Part shown: positions 50,643 through 58,543 of the stretch, in pieces
How the letters are laid out: each line of letters opens with the position of its first letter
Numbering within the stretch: the first letter of the stretch is position 1
DNA from: Alphaproteobacteria bacterium
Lineage (GTDB): Bacteria; Pseudomonadota; Alphaproteobacteria; UBA8366; Aestuariispiraceae
Direction of reading: 5' to 3'
Assembly (NCBI GenBank): GCA_033344895.1
Contig: JAWPMN010000001.1
Coordinates: forward strand, 682,001-746,000
Length of the DNA: 64,000 nt
Program-made: the position numbers and the translations under genes
Notes under the pieces: model-generated
Told to the model about the DNA's origin: nothing
The model's database searches: none
Seen by the model: the letters and a program-made list of their open reading frames with translations, nothing else

Positions 50643-51073
50643 CGGGCGCGCCTCATGCCGTCATTCACGGCCCGGCCGATCGCCGCGACCAGGTCGCGCT
50701 TGCCGGCATCCAGGGCCGGTTCCATGAACGGCCGCCGCGCCCGCGCCGGGACGCGCATCGTATGCGGCACCGCCGATCCGGCCCTGCGGAAACTGACCAG
50801 GCCGCCCTTTGTGCCTTCCTCCAGGAACCGGGCATAAAAGAACTTCCGCGCCAGGGCCTCGGTCGGCAGGCCGATCCGGTAGCCCAGACCGCCCTCGATC
50901 GCCGCCTTGGTCAGCGCCGCCGCCAGCGCCGCGGAATCGCGCGGCACCAGGCCCTTCATGTCGATCAGGATCTGGTCGGCGACCTGTTCCACCGCCTCCT
51001 GGATTTCCGCCCGCACGGTCGCCGGGATCGCCCGGATCCGTGCCGCCGCCTCACGCGCGCCGATCACCGCCAT
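50639..51073 (-). CDS. HK97 gp10-like head-tail joining protein
   Basis: A 144-residue protein of the HK97 gp10 family: 'ARKFFYARFLEEGTKGGLVS' followed by 'ARRPFMEPALDAGKRDLVAA' near the C-terminus are the conserved blocks. It forms part of the neck. It overlaps its neighbours by 1 base (upstream) and 4 bases (downstream). Confidence 0.88.
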   Translation of the reverse strand: MAVIGAREAAARIRAIPATVRAEIQEAVEQVADQILIDMKGLVPRDSAALAAALTKAAIEGGLGYRIGLPTEALARKFFYARFLEEGTKGGLVSFRRAGSAVPHTMRVPARARRPFMEPALDAGKRDLVAAIGRAVNDGMRRAR

Positions 51074-51414
51074 CAGGTGTTCACCCCGCTTTCCGCCTCG
51101 ATCGTCCGGTATGCGGCGCGGCCTGCCGCCGGCGCCCCCCGGACATTCAGGACGACGCCGGCCCAGACCAGCCGGTCCGCCGCCGTCACACCGGCCCAGA
51201 CCCCCGCATTCCGCGCCGTGATCCGGTAGCCGACGACGCCGCGGTCCTGGTCGGCGATCACACGCTCCTGGCCGCGCACCGCCTCGACCCGCGCCCAGAC
51301 CGTCGCCTGCGTCGACCAGCTGACCGCCGCGCCGCCATAGCCGTCCGCGACCCGCGTTTCCCGCTGAACCGCGACCCGCTGATCCAGCGACCCGGCGCGC
51401 ATCTTCTGCCGCAT
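51073..51414 (-). CDS. Head-tail adaptor/stopper protein (SPP1 gp16-like)
   Basis: A 113-residue neck protein. 'AGSLDQRVAVQRETRVADGY' and 'WARVEAVRGQERVIADQDRG' match the phage head-tail joining family. GAGGGG stands seven bases before the ATG at 51414. It precedes the gp10-like gene. Confidence 0.88.
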   Translation of the reverse strand: MRQKMRAGSLDQRVAVQRETRVADGYGGAAVSWSTQATVWARVEAVRGQERVIADQDRGVVGYRITARNAGVWAGVTAADRLVWAGVVLNVRGAPAAGRAAYRTIEAESGVNT

Positions 51415-51428
51415 TGCCGCCCCTCCGG

Positions 51429-52061
51429 TCAGAACGGAATCCGGTGCGGCATCAGCAGACGCTGCACCGCGCCGGTCGGCTGAACGGTGATTCCGACTTC
51501 GGTTTCCGTCCGGCCCTCATACAGATCGCCGATCAGCAGCAGCGCCGCCGCCCGGATCGCGGCGGGAATGTCGTCGGAACTGTTGCCGTACCCGGCGACA
51601 AAGGTCACCGTCACCGCATCCGCCCGGGCACGGGTCGCCGGCCAGGACTGGCCATAAGCCGGGACGATCGCGCCCTTTTCCATGCCCCTTGTCAGCACGG
51701 AATAGACGGAAGTCGCCAGCGTCTGTTCGTCCCCGGCGCTGTCGAAATAGGTGATCGACGTGACCGATTGCAGCGGCGGCAGCGGCAGGACGATCCGCCG
51801 GTCGCGGTGGATCGGGTCCAACTTGCACGGAAAGGACGGCAGTTTCATCTGCCAGGTCTGGGTGATCAGGGCCCGGCCCAGGATACCGTCGGCGCCGTCC
51901 AGGACCGATGTCGCCGCCTCGCGATAGACGTCGATCAGGGCCTTGTCCTCCGGTTCCGCCGGCGACCCGGATGTCTCGACCCGCAGGTGATCCCAGATCC
52001 GCGCATCCGGCAGGATCGCCGCGGCAGGCTCGACCGTCCGGGTCAGCGCGTAATCGATCAT
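51429..52061 (-). CDS. Head-tail connector protein (phiE125 gp8/gp6-like)
   Basis: A 210-residue protein of the connector type that binds the portal. 'EAATSVLDGADGILGRALIT' and 'AIRAAALLLIGDLYEGRTET' are conserved patterns. The ATG at 52061 shares an ATGA overlap with the stop of the GT8-like gene, so a virion gene is translationally coupled to the sugar cassette. A start 18 bases upstream is possible. Confidence 0.85.
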   Translation of the reverse strand: MIDYALTRTVEPAAAILPDARIWDHLRVETSGSPAEPEDKALIDVYREAATSVLDGADGILGRALITQTWQMKLPSFPCKLDPIHRDRRIVLPLPPLQSVTSITYFDSAGDEQTLATSVYSVLTRGMEKGAIVPAYGQSWPATRARADAVTVTFVAGYGNSSDDIPAAIRAAALLLIGDLYEGRTETEVGITVQPTGAVQRLLMPHRIPF

Positions 52062-52759
52062 CGCAGCCAACTCCACCACTCGGCCGCAAAGGCGGCATTG
52101 TCGATCATGTCCGGCGTTCCGCGCGTGTAATGCACCGCCTTCGGCACCGCCGCCGGGTCGTCATAGCCTTCCAGCCAGTTCCACGCCGCCGGCAGCGCGC
52201 CGATCTCGTCGTCCTCCAGCCAGCAGAACGCATGCAGATCGCGGCCGGGCACCCGGTTCGCCAGGTCCGCCTCGACCAGCCGGCGGTGCGCCGGATGCTC
52301 CAGGTTCCACAGCACCAGACTGGACCAGTTCTTTCGCGGATAGGCGGTCTGGACCTGACCGTCCATCTTCGCCGTTTCCGTCGGACGGTGATCGTGCTGG
52401 ACTGCCAGCACCGCGAAACGCGGATCGGCATGGCGCATCAGATCGCCGACATCGGCCAGGAACAGGAAGTCGCTGTCGCAGAACAGCGCCCAGGGATCCC
52501 GCACCCGGTCGCGCGCGGCCAGGGCCGGCACCAGGAACCGGGTGATCGCGAATTGCGTCGACATCGGCGCGTCGCTGATCCGGTCGAAGACCCGGCCGTC
52601 GCGCATTTCATGGCGCCGCCGGTACAATGACAGCGCCCGGCAATGCGCCTCCACGATCGGCGAAACATCCAGCGGGCGGGCGGAACAGGCGGTCATCGAC
52701 GCGACGGTCGCGCGATAGGCCAGGTCTTGGCGCGCGTCGTATCCGACATAGATCCGCAT
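52058..52759 (-). CDS. GT8-like glycosyltransferase, phage sugar cassette gene 6
   Basis: A 233-residue protein of the GT-A fold. 'MRIYVGYDARQDLAYRATVA' begins the nucleotide-sugar domain, 'WALFCDSDFLFLADVGDLM' holds the DxD metal motif at the D-S-D, and 'AAWNWLEGYDDPAAVPKAVH' resembles the C-terminal GT8 block. It should transfer a sugar from a UDP-sugar to an unknown acceptor in the cytoplasm. It is last in the cassette, 4 bases after the methyltransferase, and overlaps the connector gene by 4 bases. Confidence 0.8.
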   Translation of the reverse strand: MRIYVGYDARQDLAYRATVASMTACSARPLDVSPIVEAHCRALSLYRRRHEMRDGRVFDRISDAPMSTQFAITRFLVPALAARDRVRDPWALFCDSDFLFLADVGDLMRHADPRFAVLAVQHDHRPTETAKMDGQVQTAYPRKNWSSLVLWNLEHPAHRRLVEADLANRVPGRDLHAFCWLEDDEIGALPAAWNWLEGYDDPAAVPKAVHYTRGTPDMIDNAAFAAEWWSWLR

Positions 52760-52763
52760 GGGA

Positions 52764-53420
52764 TCAGACCCATCCCATGAAGTGATCGCCGCTGATCGGC
52801 GCGCGCAGGGGCACCGCCCCCATCTCGCGCAGCAGGTCCAGCGCCTCGCCGTCGCGCCCGCCGTGATAGCGCGCGTCCCGGCCCTTCTGTTCCACGACCA
52901 CAACCGGTCGGCAGCGCCGCAGCGTCTCGGCAGCGCCGCGCAGGATCGGCAGTTCGTATCCTTCCGTGTCGATCTTCAGCAGGTCGATCCGCTCCAGGCC
53001 GAATCCGTCCAGCGTCCGCATCGGAATGTCGCCTGTGCCGCTGACCCAGGTGTCGCCGCTCGATGTCGGCGACGATGTCAGCGACACCGCCGCTTCGGCA
53101 TCGCCCAGCGCGACCTCATGCAGGACGCCGCGGCCGACATTGTGACGGTACAGATCGGCATGCACCGGATGCGGCTCGAAGGCCGTGATCTCCGCGAAAT
53201 CGAATTCCGCCTGCATCGACCACAGGCCGACATGCGCGCCGATATCGACGAAGACCTGGCGCGCGCGCACCAGGTCCAGCGCGGCCAGATATTTGTGGCG
53301 CTGATAGCTGGCACGGCCGTCCGGCAGGCGGGCGAACCGCTTCGCGCCCGGCGACATCATCTCGATCAGATGGGCCTCGCCGCCGGGCAGCCAGACACCT
53401 TCATGCAGCTTCGCGTTCAA
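52764..53420 (-). CDS. FkbM-family methyltransferase, phage sugar cassette gene 5
   Basis: A 218-residue SAM-dependent O-methyltransferase. Motif I is 'VFVDIGAHVGLWSMQAEF', followed by 'ITAFEPHPVHADLYRHNV' and the family motif 'LLKIDTEGYELPILRG'. FkbM enzymes often methylate sugars of glycans. The TTG at 53420, seven bases after GGAG, is my preferred start and overlaps the GT9 gene by 20 bases. An ATG at 53462 gives 14 more basic residues. Confidence 0.85.
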   Translation of the reverse strand: MNAKLHEGVWLPGGEAHLIEMMSPGAKRFARLPDGRASYQRHKYLAALDLVRARQVFVDIGAHVGLWSMQAEFDFAEITAFEPHPVHADLYRHNVGRGVLHEVALGDAEAAVSLTSSPTSSGDTWVSGTGDIPMRTLDGFGLERIDLLKIDTEGYELPILRGAAETLRRCRPVVVVEQKGRDARYHGGRDGEALDLLREMGAVPLRAPISGDHFMGWV

Positions 53421-54147
53421 TTTCCCTCTCCACTTCCCGAAGTACCGCCTGCGGCGTGACATGCCGCCAGGCCTCGGCGCAGGCCGGATGCGCGACCCGC
53501 CAGCCGCGGGCGGCGGGCATGTCCACGGCCAGGTTGATCTGGTCGGGATAGCCGGTGATCTCCGGACCGGTGAAACCGCCGAACAGCACGATCGCGCGGA
53601 CCCCGACGGCCGCCGCGGCATGATGCAGTCCGCCTTCCGGCAGCACCGCCAGACGTGCCGCCGCCAGGACATTCACCGCCGCCTCGAATGTCGCCGTCTC
53701 GATCCGCTCGACACCGCGCAACGGCGTCACGCCCGGCGGCACCATCTGCGCCCAGGGCAGACCCGGCGCCAGGTCGATCAGGTCCTGCCAGCGGCCCCAT
53801 TGCTTGTTCGGGCTCGCCGATTGCTTGATCCGCGGTTCGATCAGGATGCGCCCCGCCCCGCGCGGATCCGGTGTCACCCAGGCCAGCCGCGCCGGTGACG
53901 GTCGGTAGGGTTTGAACGCCCAGCGATCGGCCGTCGTCCGGTCGTAATCGATATATGGGCGGCAATGGCCGGCATCCGACAGGGTTGCCACCGCCGCCGC
54001 GGCACAATCGGCGACCGCCGGCGACCCGCGCCAGATCGGATGCGTCCGCACCCTTCCGTGCCGGTCGCAGATCCCGATCGGTCCGCCCAGCAGCGCCGAC
54101 AGCGCCTGCGCCCGGCCCAGTGCCATGATCTCGTCGCCCATGCCCAT
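53401..54147 (-). CDS. GT9-like (heptosyltransferase family) protein, phage sugar cassette gene 4
   Basis: A 248-residue GT-B-type protein. 'MGMGDEIMALGRAQALSALL' is the N-terminal nucleotide-binding start, and 'LAVLPEGGLHHAAAAVGVRA' with 'VLFGGFTGPEITGYPDQINL' is the C-terminal donor-binding region of GT9 enzymes. It is shorter than LPS heptosyltransferases of about 320-350 residues. It starts one base after the previous stop. Confidence 0.8.
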   Translation of the reverse strand: MGMGDEIMALGRAQALSALLGGPIGICDRHGRVRTHPIWRGSPAVADCAAAAVATLSDAGHCRPYIDYDRTTADRWAFKPYRPSPARLAWVTPDPRGAGRILIEPRIKQSASPNKQWGRWQDLIDLAPGLPWAQMVPPGVTPLRGVERIETATFEAAVNVLAAARLAVLPEGGLHHAAAAVGVRAIVLFGGFTGPEITGYPDQINLAVDMPAARGWRVAHPACAEAWRHVTPQAVLREVEREIEREAA

Positions 54148-54148
54148 T

Positions 54149-54895
54149 TCAATTTCCCTGCAATGCCGCCCAGGCGCGACCGCTGCGAATTTCCGGTAGC
54201 GACCATTGGTTCGCCGCCAGTACCGCCGCCCAGGCCGGACGCCCGTCCGGCATCGGCGGATCCTCGATCCGGCTCAGGTCGCCGGACCCCATGGCCCGCG
54301 CCGCGGATGGGCCTGTCAGAAAAACCGGAATGCCGGCCAGCAGCGCCTCGACCGCGACATTCGATGTGTGCGTAACCACGGCCCAGCAGCGCCGGAAATC
54401 GTCGCGCAGCGGCCGGGCCGTGTCCTTCTCGCGCCAGACGATCGGACGGTCCGTATGGGCCGCCAGCGCCGTCGCCACCCCGCGCCGCCAGGACGCCGGG
54501 TCGATGCCGCAGGTGCGCATCATGAAATTGTCCGATTGCAGACAGACCAGGATGTGATCGCCGCGCCGGCGCCATTCCTGAATGGTCAGACCATGCGCCA
54601 GGAACCGCGCCGGGTCGGCGGTGCCGCGCCCGTCATGCTGGATCGCGTTGCGCGTGATCCGGAAATATGAACCGCGCCCGAAATAGGCGTTGTCGATATA
54701 GAACCAGTCCGCCGCGGAATCCCGCGCCGCCTTCCAGGCCGCCTCGGTCTCCGCCTTGACCCCGTAGAAGGCCGCCACGCCGCCGCGCCAGGGTCCGCCG
54801 CGCTGTATTTCCCCGCCACAGCCTTCCGCGAAGGCGGGCGCCAGGACCTTACCCTGTCCGCCCTTGGCGTAGTAGCAGATGACGGAACGGTTCAC
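54149..54895 (-). CDS. Capsule-synthesis-like GT-B protein, phage sugar cassette gene 3
   Basis: A 248-residue protein. The C-terminal half, 'CWAVVTHTSNVAVEALLAGI' followed by 'PVFLTGPSAARAMGSGDLSR', resembles capsular polysaccharide enzymes of the KpsC/KpsS type. The GTG at 54895 has AGAGG upstream and starts the conserved part 'SVICYYAKGGQGKVLAPAF'. It overlaps gene 2 by 47 bases. The function in glycan synthesis is inferred by pattern. Confidence 0.7.
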   Translation of the reverse strand: MNRSVICYYAKGGQGKVLAPAFAEGCGGEIQRGGPWRGGVAAFYGVKAETEAAWKAARDSAADWFYIDNAYFGRGSYFRITRNAIQHDGRGTADPARFLAHGLTIQEWRRRGDHILVCLQSDNFMMRTCGIDPASWRRGVATALAAHTDRPIVWREKDTARPLRDDFRRCWAVVTHTSNVAVEALLAGIPVFLTGPSAARAMGSGDLSRIEDPPMPDGRPAWAAVLAANQWSLPEIRSGRAWAALQGN

Positions 54896-55637
54896 CGCTG
54901 GCCACCTCTTCCAGTTCCCACATCGCCCAGGCCAGGCGCCGGAACATCGACAGCCGCGCCGCATCGTCGCGCAGCGGACGGTCGACCCCGTTCCGCCCAG
55001 GCCGGGCGGCCGGACCGCCGATCCAGCGGTCGAACCAATATGCGACCGGGATGCCCATCATCAGCGCCTTCAGCGCCGCGCCGGATCCCCAGGTCAGGAC
55101 GATCCGCGCCCGCGCCAGGTCTTCCTCCAGCGGTCGGCTGGGGCCTTCCCCCGGATGCGGTCGGACCCGGATGACCCCCAGGCCGACAATCTCGCCGCGC
55201 AGCCGTTTTTCGAAATCCGCCGGCATGGCGGTCGGCGGCACGCCGATGCCCCGCTGCGGCAGAAACACCAGGTCGCCGGCCTCGTCGTCGCGCCAGGGCG
55301 CCGGGTCGACCTTCCACGAATCCCACCGTTCCGGTCCGCCCGGAAACCAGCGGCCGCCGCCATTGTGCTGGTCCAGGGCGATCGCGTACCAGATGCCGCC
55401 GCGCCATTCCCGGCCCAGATACCCGTTCTCACAGACCAGGACCCGGCCGCCCGCCTGTTCGACCTGCCAGGCCAGATCCGCCGCGCGGCCGTACCGGTTC
55501 CAGATCACGGCGACGTCGTCCGGCCCATAGGGCGGCGCCTCGTCGAACCGCACCCGCGCGCCGATCGCCTGCAGCCCCGCCGCAAACGCATCGCGCCGAT
55601 AGGCCGGCAGGTCGCGGATCAGGCAGATCGCGCGCAT
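54849..55637 (-). CDS. Capsule-synthesis-like GT-B protein, phage sugar cassette gene 2
   Basis: A 262-residue protein with the same C-terminal pattern as gene 3: 'RIVLTWGSGAALKALMMGIP' and an N-terminal Rossmann-like part starting 'MRAICLIRDLPAYRRDAFAA'. The 'VRPHPGEG' element is common in KpsS/CDP-glycerol-type transferases. Genes 2 and 3 are probably distant relatives that diverged. It overlaps gene 1 by 19 bases. Confidence 0.7.
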   Translation of the reverse strand: MRAICLIRDLPAYRRDAFAAGLQAIGARVRFDEAPPYGPDDVAVIWNRYGRAADLAWQVEQAGGRVLVCENGYLGREWRGGIWYAIALDQHNGGGRWFPGGPERWDSWKVDPAPWRDDEAGDLVFLPQRGIGVPPTAMPADFEKRLRGEIVGLGVIRVRPHPGEGPSRPLEEDLARARIVLTWGSGAALKALMMGIPVAYWFDRWIGGPAARPGRNGVDRPLRDDAARLSMFRRLAWAMWELEEVASGEPFRHLLLRQGRTG

Positions 55638-56224
55638 TCAAACGCCCTTTCGAAACAGGTCAGCACCGACACCGGCGAGGCGTTCAGAACCGCTATGCCG
55701 CGGCGTGTCGCTTCCTCGGCCAGCGCGTCGAACCGCAGGGTCCATTTCACCAGATCGCGCGGCGATGGATTGGTCAGCGGGGCCGGATGGCTGCCATGCC
55801 AATGCGCGCCCGCCGCGCCATAACAGAAATCGTAGCCCAGCAGCACGATCCGCCGCGGTCGCGCATGCAGCATCAGATGCAGGGCCTGATATCCGCCATT
55901 GGCCCCGGTCATGACGCCGTCCGGCTCGGGATGAAACCCGTCCGATCCCATGTTCCTCAGGCAATGCAGACCGGGAATGCGCGCGACCAGGTCGTAGTTC
56001 TCCAGCGTCGCGACCGCGCCCCGGAACCCGGCCACGGTTTCGGCGTGGACCTCGTACCAGGCGCGATCGGTGAACCACAGCAGATCCGCGCCGGGCAGCA
56101 GTTCCACCGCATTGTTGATCGCGACCACGCGGTCGCATCGCGCCCGCCAGACCTCGATCGCCGACGGCGTGACACTCGGCCCGCCCGCCACGATCAGGAC
56201 CGACCGGCCCGCAAAACCGTCCAT
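55619..56224 (-). CDS. DUF115/GT42-like protein, phage sugar cassette gene 1
   Basis: A 201-residue Rossmann-type protein. 'SVLIVAGGPSVTPSAIEVW' matches the nucleotide-binding start of DUF115/sialyltransferase-like proteins, and 'ANGGYQALHLMLHARPRRIV' with 'LLGYDFCYG' and a following H-W-H is the second block. Family relatives modify flagellins or act as sialyltransferases. It starts one base into the stop of the small gene after the capsid gene, so it is coupled to virion genes. Confidence 0.75.
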   Translation of the reverse strand: MDGFAGRSVLIVAGGPSVTPSAIEVWRARCDRVVAINNAVELLPGADLLWFTDRAWYEVHAETVAGFRGAVATLENYDLVARIPGLHCLRNMGSDGFHPEPDGVMTGANGGYQALHLMLHARPRRIVLLGYDFCYGAAGAHWHGSHPAPLTNPSPRDLVKWTLRFDALAEEATRRGIAVLNASPVSVLTCFERAFECARSA

Positions 56225-56511
56225 TACCTCTTGCGCGGCGACCGGCCATAGCGGCCCGCCGCCTTTTTCACCTTCCGGCCCAGATCGGCCAGGCTTTCAC
56301 CCTCACCGCCCGCGCCCGTCCAGGCATCGGCATTGACCGCCGTTTCGACACCGGGCAGCGATGCCTGGGCCGTTTCGGCACCCGCCGGCGCGGCTTCCGC
56401 CATACCGGCCGCGATCAGCCGCAACGCTTCCTTGTCGGGCCAGTCCCGGATGTCGCCGCGCGACACCGTGACCCGCGGACCCGACAGGCTTGTCAGAAAC
56501 TTGATTCGCAT
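56224..56511 (-). CDS. Small phage protein after the capsid gene
   Basis: A 95-residue protein beginning 'MRIKFLTSLSGPRVTVSRGD' and ending in a basic tail ('KAAGRYGRSPRKR'). GGAGG precedes the ATG by six bases. Small proteins of this form often follow capsid genes; a capsid decoration or head-completion role is possible but unproven. Confidence 0.7.
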   Translation of the reverse strand: MRIKFLTSLSGPRVTVSRGDIRDWPDKEALRLIAAGMAEAAPAGAETAQASLPGVETAVNADAWTGAGGEGESLADLGRKVKKAAGRYGRSPRKR

Positions 56512-56579
56512 GATCGACCTCCGAAAAGGACCGGACGACCGCCTGGCCGCCCGGCCCTTTCGTTACCTCACCCGAAGGA

Positions 56580-57848
56580 TCAGCCGGACTGCATGACCAG
56601 ATGCTTGACCGCACCCGTATCGGCCAGTTCACCGTCGAAACGGCCGAAGGCGAAGAAACCGACCTGCAGGTAATCGGCATAGCGTTCGACCAGGCGGACC
56701 ATGGTGAATTCCCGGACCCGGCGGACGATATACTTGTTCATATCGCCGAACAGGACCGGCTTGGACGATCCGTCGATATCCGCCATCGCCTGGTTGACGA
56801 TGTAGGGATGCCCCAGGATCGACCCCGGCGCGCCGGTACGCGCATCGGCCGGCTGCCACAGATAGTTGCCGTCGCCGTCCTTCAGCTTGCGCGCCGCCTT
56901 CAGCGTCGAATCGTTGAACATCCAGCGGCAGGACGGCGCGCGGCGATAGGCCGGATCGACACTGTGTTCCAGATCGATTAGGTCGTCGAAGGACAGGGTC
57001 GTCCCCGTCGTCGCGGTCTTGCCCGCGCTCGACGCCGTGACGATGCCGTTCGGCTGACTGGACCCGGTGCCGACCGTCAGGTGACGGTTGACGATCCGCC
57101 CGATGCGTTCCCCGAACGCCGGGACGATGATGTCGCTTTCGACGTTGAAGGCCGAATCCTGCAGCAGCTGATAGCTGACCCGGATCAGCTTGGACGTATA
57201 CAGATAGGCGCCCAGCGTCTTCTGACCCAGGGTGACATCCTGTTCGCTGATCTGCGAGTTTTCCGCCAGGATCGCACCCTCATTGCCGGTGTCGTCCATC
57301 GTCGGCCAGGGCAGATCATTACCGCTCGCCGTCGTGATCATGCGCGTCACGCCCGGATCCAGCATCGGCCCGTACATCGCCATGGTCCGCGTGATTTCCG
57401 GCAGGAAGCCTTCCGGGATCGTGTAACCCCCGGCCGACCCCGACGTCGACTGCGCCCGCATTTCCGGGGGCAGATTGCTGACCCGCATGGAGGCGAACCG
57501 CTGGCGTTGTTCCGGCGTCAGCCCCTCGCCCCCGAACTGGCAGTAGCGGCGGAACAGTTCCGCGTCGTCGATCTCGCCATCATCCGCGCCGCGATTCTCG
57601 CCATTCGTGTCGGGCAGGACGGCCGCGCGGCGGCGGTCCTCGGCATCCAGCGCCGCCTCGGCGGCGGCCAGGCGTTCCTCGTTCTCGATCTTCTTCTGCA
57701 GGCGATCGTGTTCGGCCATGATCTTGTCATAGCGCGCTTCCGCCTCGGCCACCTGGTCGGCCGGCATGGCATCGGTGATGGAATCGAGTGCTTCGCGGGC
57801 CTCCGCGACCAGCTGCTGCTGCCGCTCCCGCATTTCCTTGATCGTCAT
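56580..57848 (-). CDS. Major capsid protein, HK97 family
   Basis: A 422-residue capsid subunit. The first about 110 residues are a coiled-coil scaffold ('KIMAEHDRLQKKIENEERLA') that the prohead protease should remove, probably near 'PPEMRAQSTSGSAGGY'. The HK97 fold follows ('TIPEGFLPEITRTMAMYG', 'NSQISEQDVTLGQKTLGAYL'). AAGGAGAT precedes the ATG. It is next to the protease and portal genes. Confidence 0.93.
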   Translation of the reverse strand: MTIKEMRERQQQLVAEAREALDSITDAMPADQVAEAEARYDKIMAEHDRLQKKIENEERLAAAEAALDAEDRRRAAVLPDTNGENRGADDGEIDDAELFRRYCQFGGEGLTPEQRQRFASMRVSNLPPEMRAQSTSGSAGGYTIPEGFLPEITRTMAMYGPMLDPGVTRMITTASGNDLPWPTMDDTGNEGAILAENSQISEQDVTLGQKTLGAYLYTSKLIRVSYQLLQDSAFNVESDIIVPAFGERIGRIVNRHLTVGTGSSQPNGIVTASSAGKTATTGTTLSFDDLIDLEHSVDPAYRRAPSCRWMFNDSTLKAARKLKDGDGNYLWQPADARTGAPGSILGHPYIVNQAMADIDGSSKPVLFGDMNKYIVRRVREFTMVRLVERYADYLQVGFFAFGRFDGELADTGAVKHLVMQSG

Positions 57849-57916
57849 GGTCTGTATCTCCTTGGATGGACCGTGTTCGCGTCCGGACGCAGGCCCTCTT
57901 GCCCGCCGGACGACCG

Positions 57917-58543
57917 TCAGGTGCGGGAGTCCGCGACCTGGTTCCGATGGGCGCCGCGATCGCGCAGCCCCTGTTTCATGCGCAGGCGCGCCCGCGCGGC
58001 GGCGGCGGGATCGCCGCGGGCCTCGCGCGCCGCCGCCAGCGACCGCAGGCCGATTTCCGTGCCGTCATAGGCCGGATTCGTCACGATCGAGACGTCGAAC
58101 AGATCGACCTCCAGGACCGTCCGCAGCGGCGGGTCCTGGGTGTCGTCCCATTCCTGTTTCCGCGCCCGGAAGGCAAAGGACATCTTGTCCAGATCGCCCC
58201 GCTTCATTTTCGGCACGATGCTGCGGACGTCCGGATCCTCCGGATCCAGTTCCGTCTCCATGAACAGGCCGCGGGCATCCTCGCGTAGCGTCAGCGTGCC
58301 GGACCGGGTCCGGGCCAGCGGCAGACCGTCGTGATTGATCACGAAGACCACGTCGTCGCGGCCGATCGCCTGGCGGAAGGCGCCGGGCGCGATTACCTCG
58401 CGGAACATGCCCGCGATGTCGGCTTCCTCGCCGAACACGGCGGCATAGCCGCTGACGCGGATCGTGCCGTCCTCCGCGGTGCGAATTTCGGCGGGACGGG
58501 TCGCGCGGACCTCCCGGTCCGCACCGGTGTTAGGCTTCGGCAT
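57917..58543 (-). CDS. HK97-type prohead protease
   Basis: A 208-residue serine protease (U35 family) that matures the capsid. The catalytic histidine is in 'DVVFVINHDGLPLARTRSG' and the serine in 'RGDLDKMSFAFRARK'. 'VDLFDVSIVTNPAYDGTEIG' is the third family block. It overlaps the portal gene by 14 bases. Confidence 0.93.
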   Translation of the reverse strand: MPKPNTGADREVRATRPAEIRTAEDGTIRVSGYAAVFGEEADIAGMFREVIAPGAFRQAIGRDDVVFVINHDGLPLARTRSGTLTLREDARGLFMETELDPEDPDVRSIVPKMKRGDLDKMSFAFRARKQEWDDTQDPPLRTVLEVDLFDVSIVTNPAYDGTEIGLRSLAAAREARGDPAAAARARLRMKQGLRDRGAHRNQVADSRT

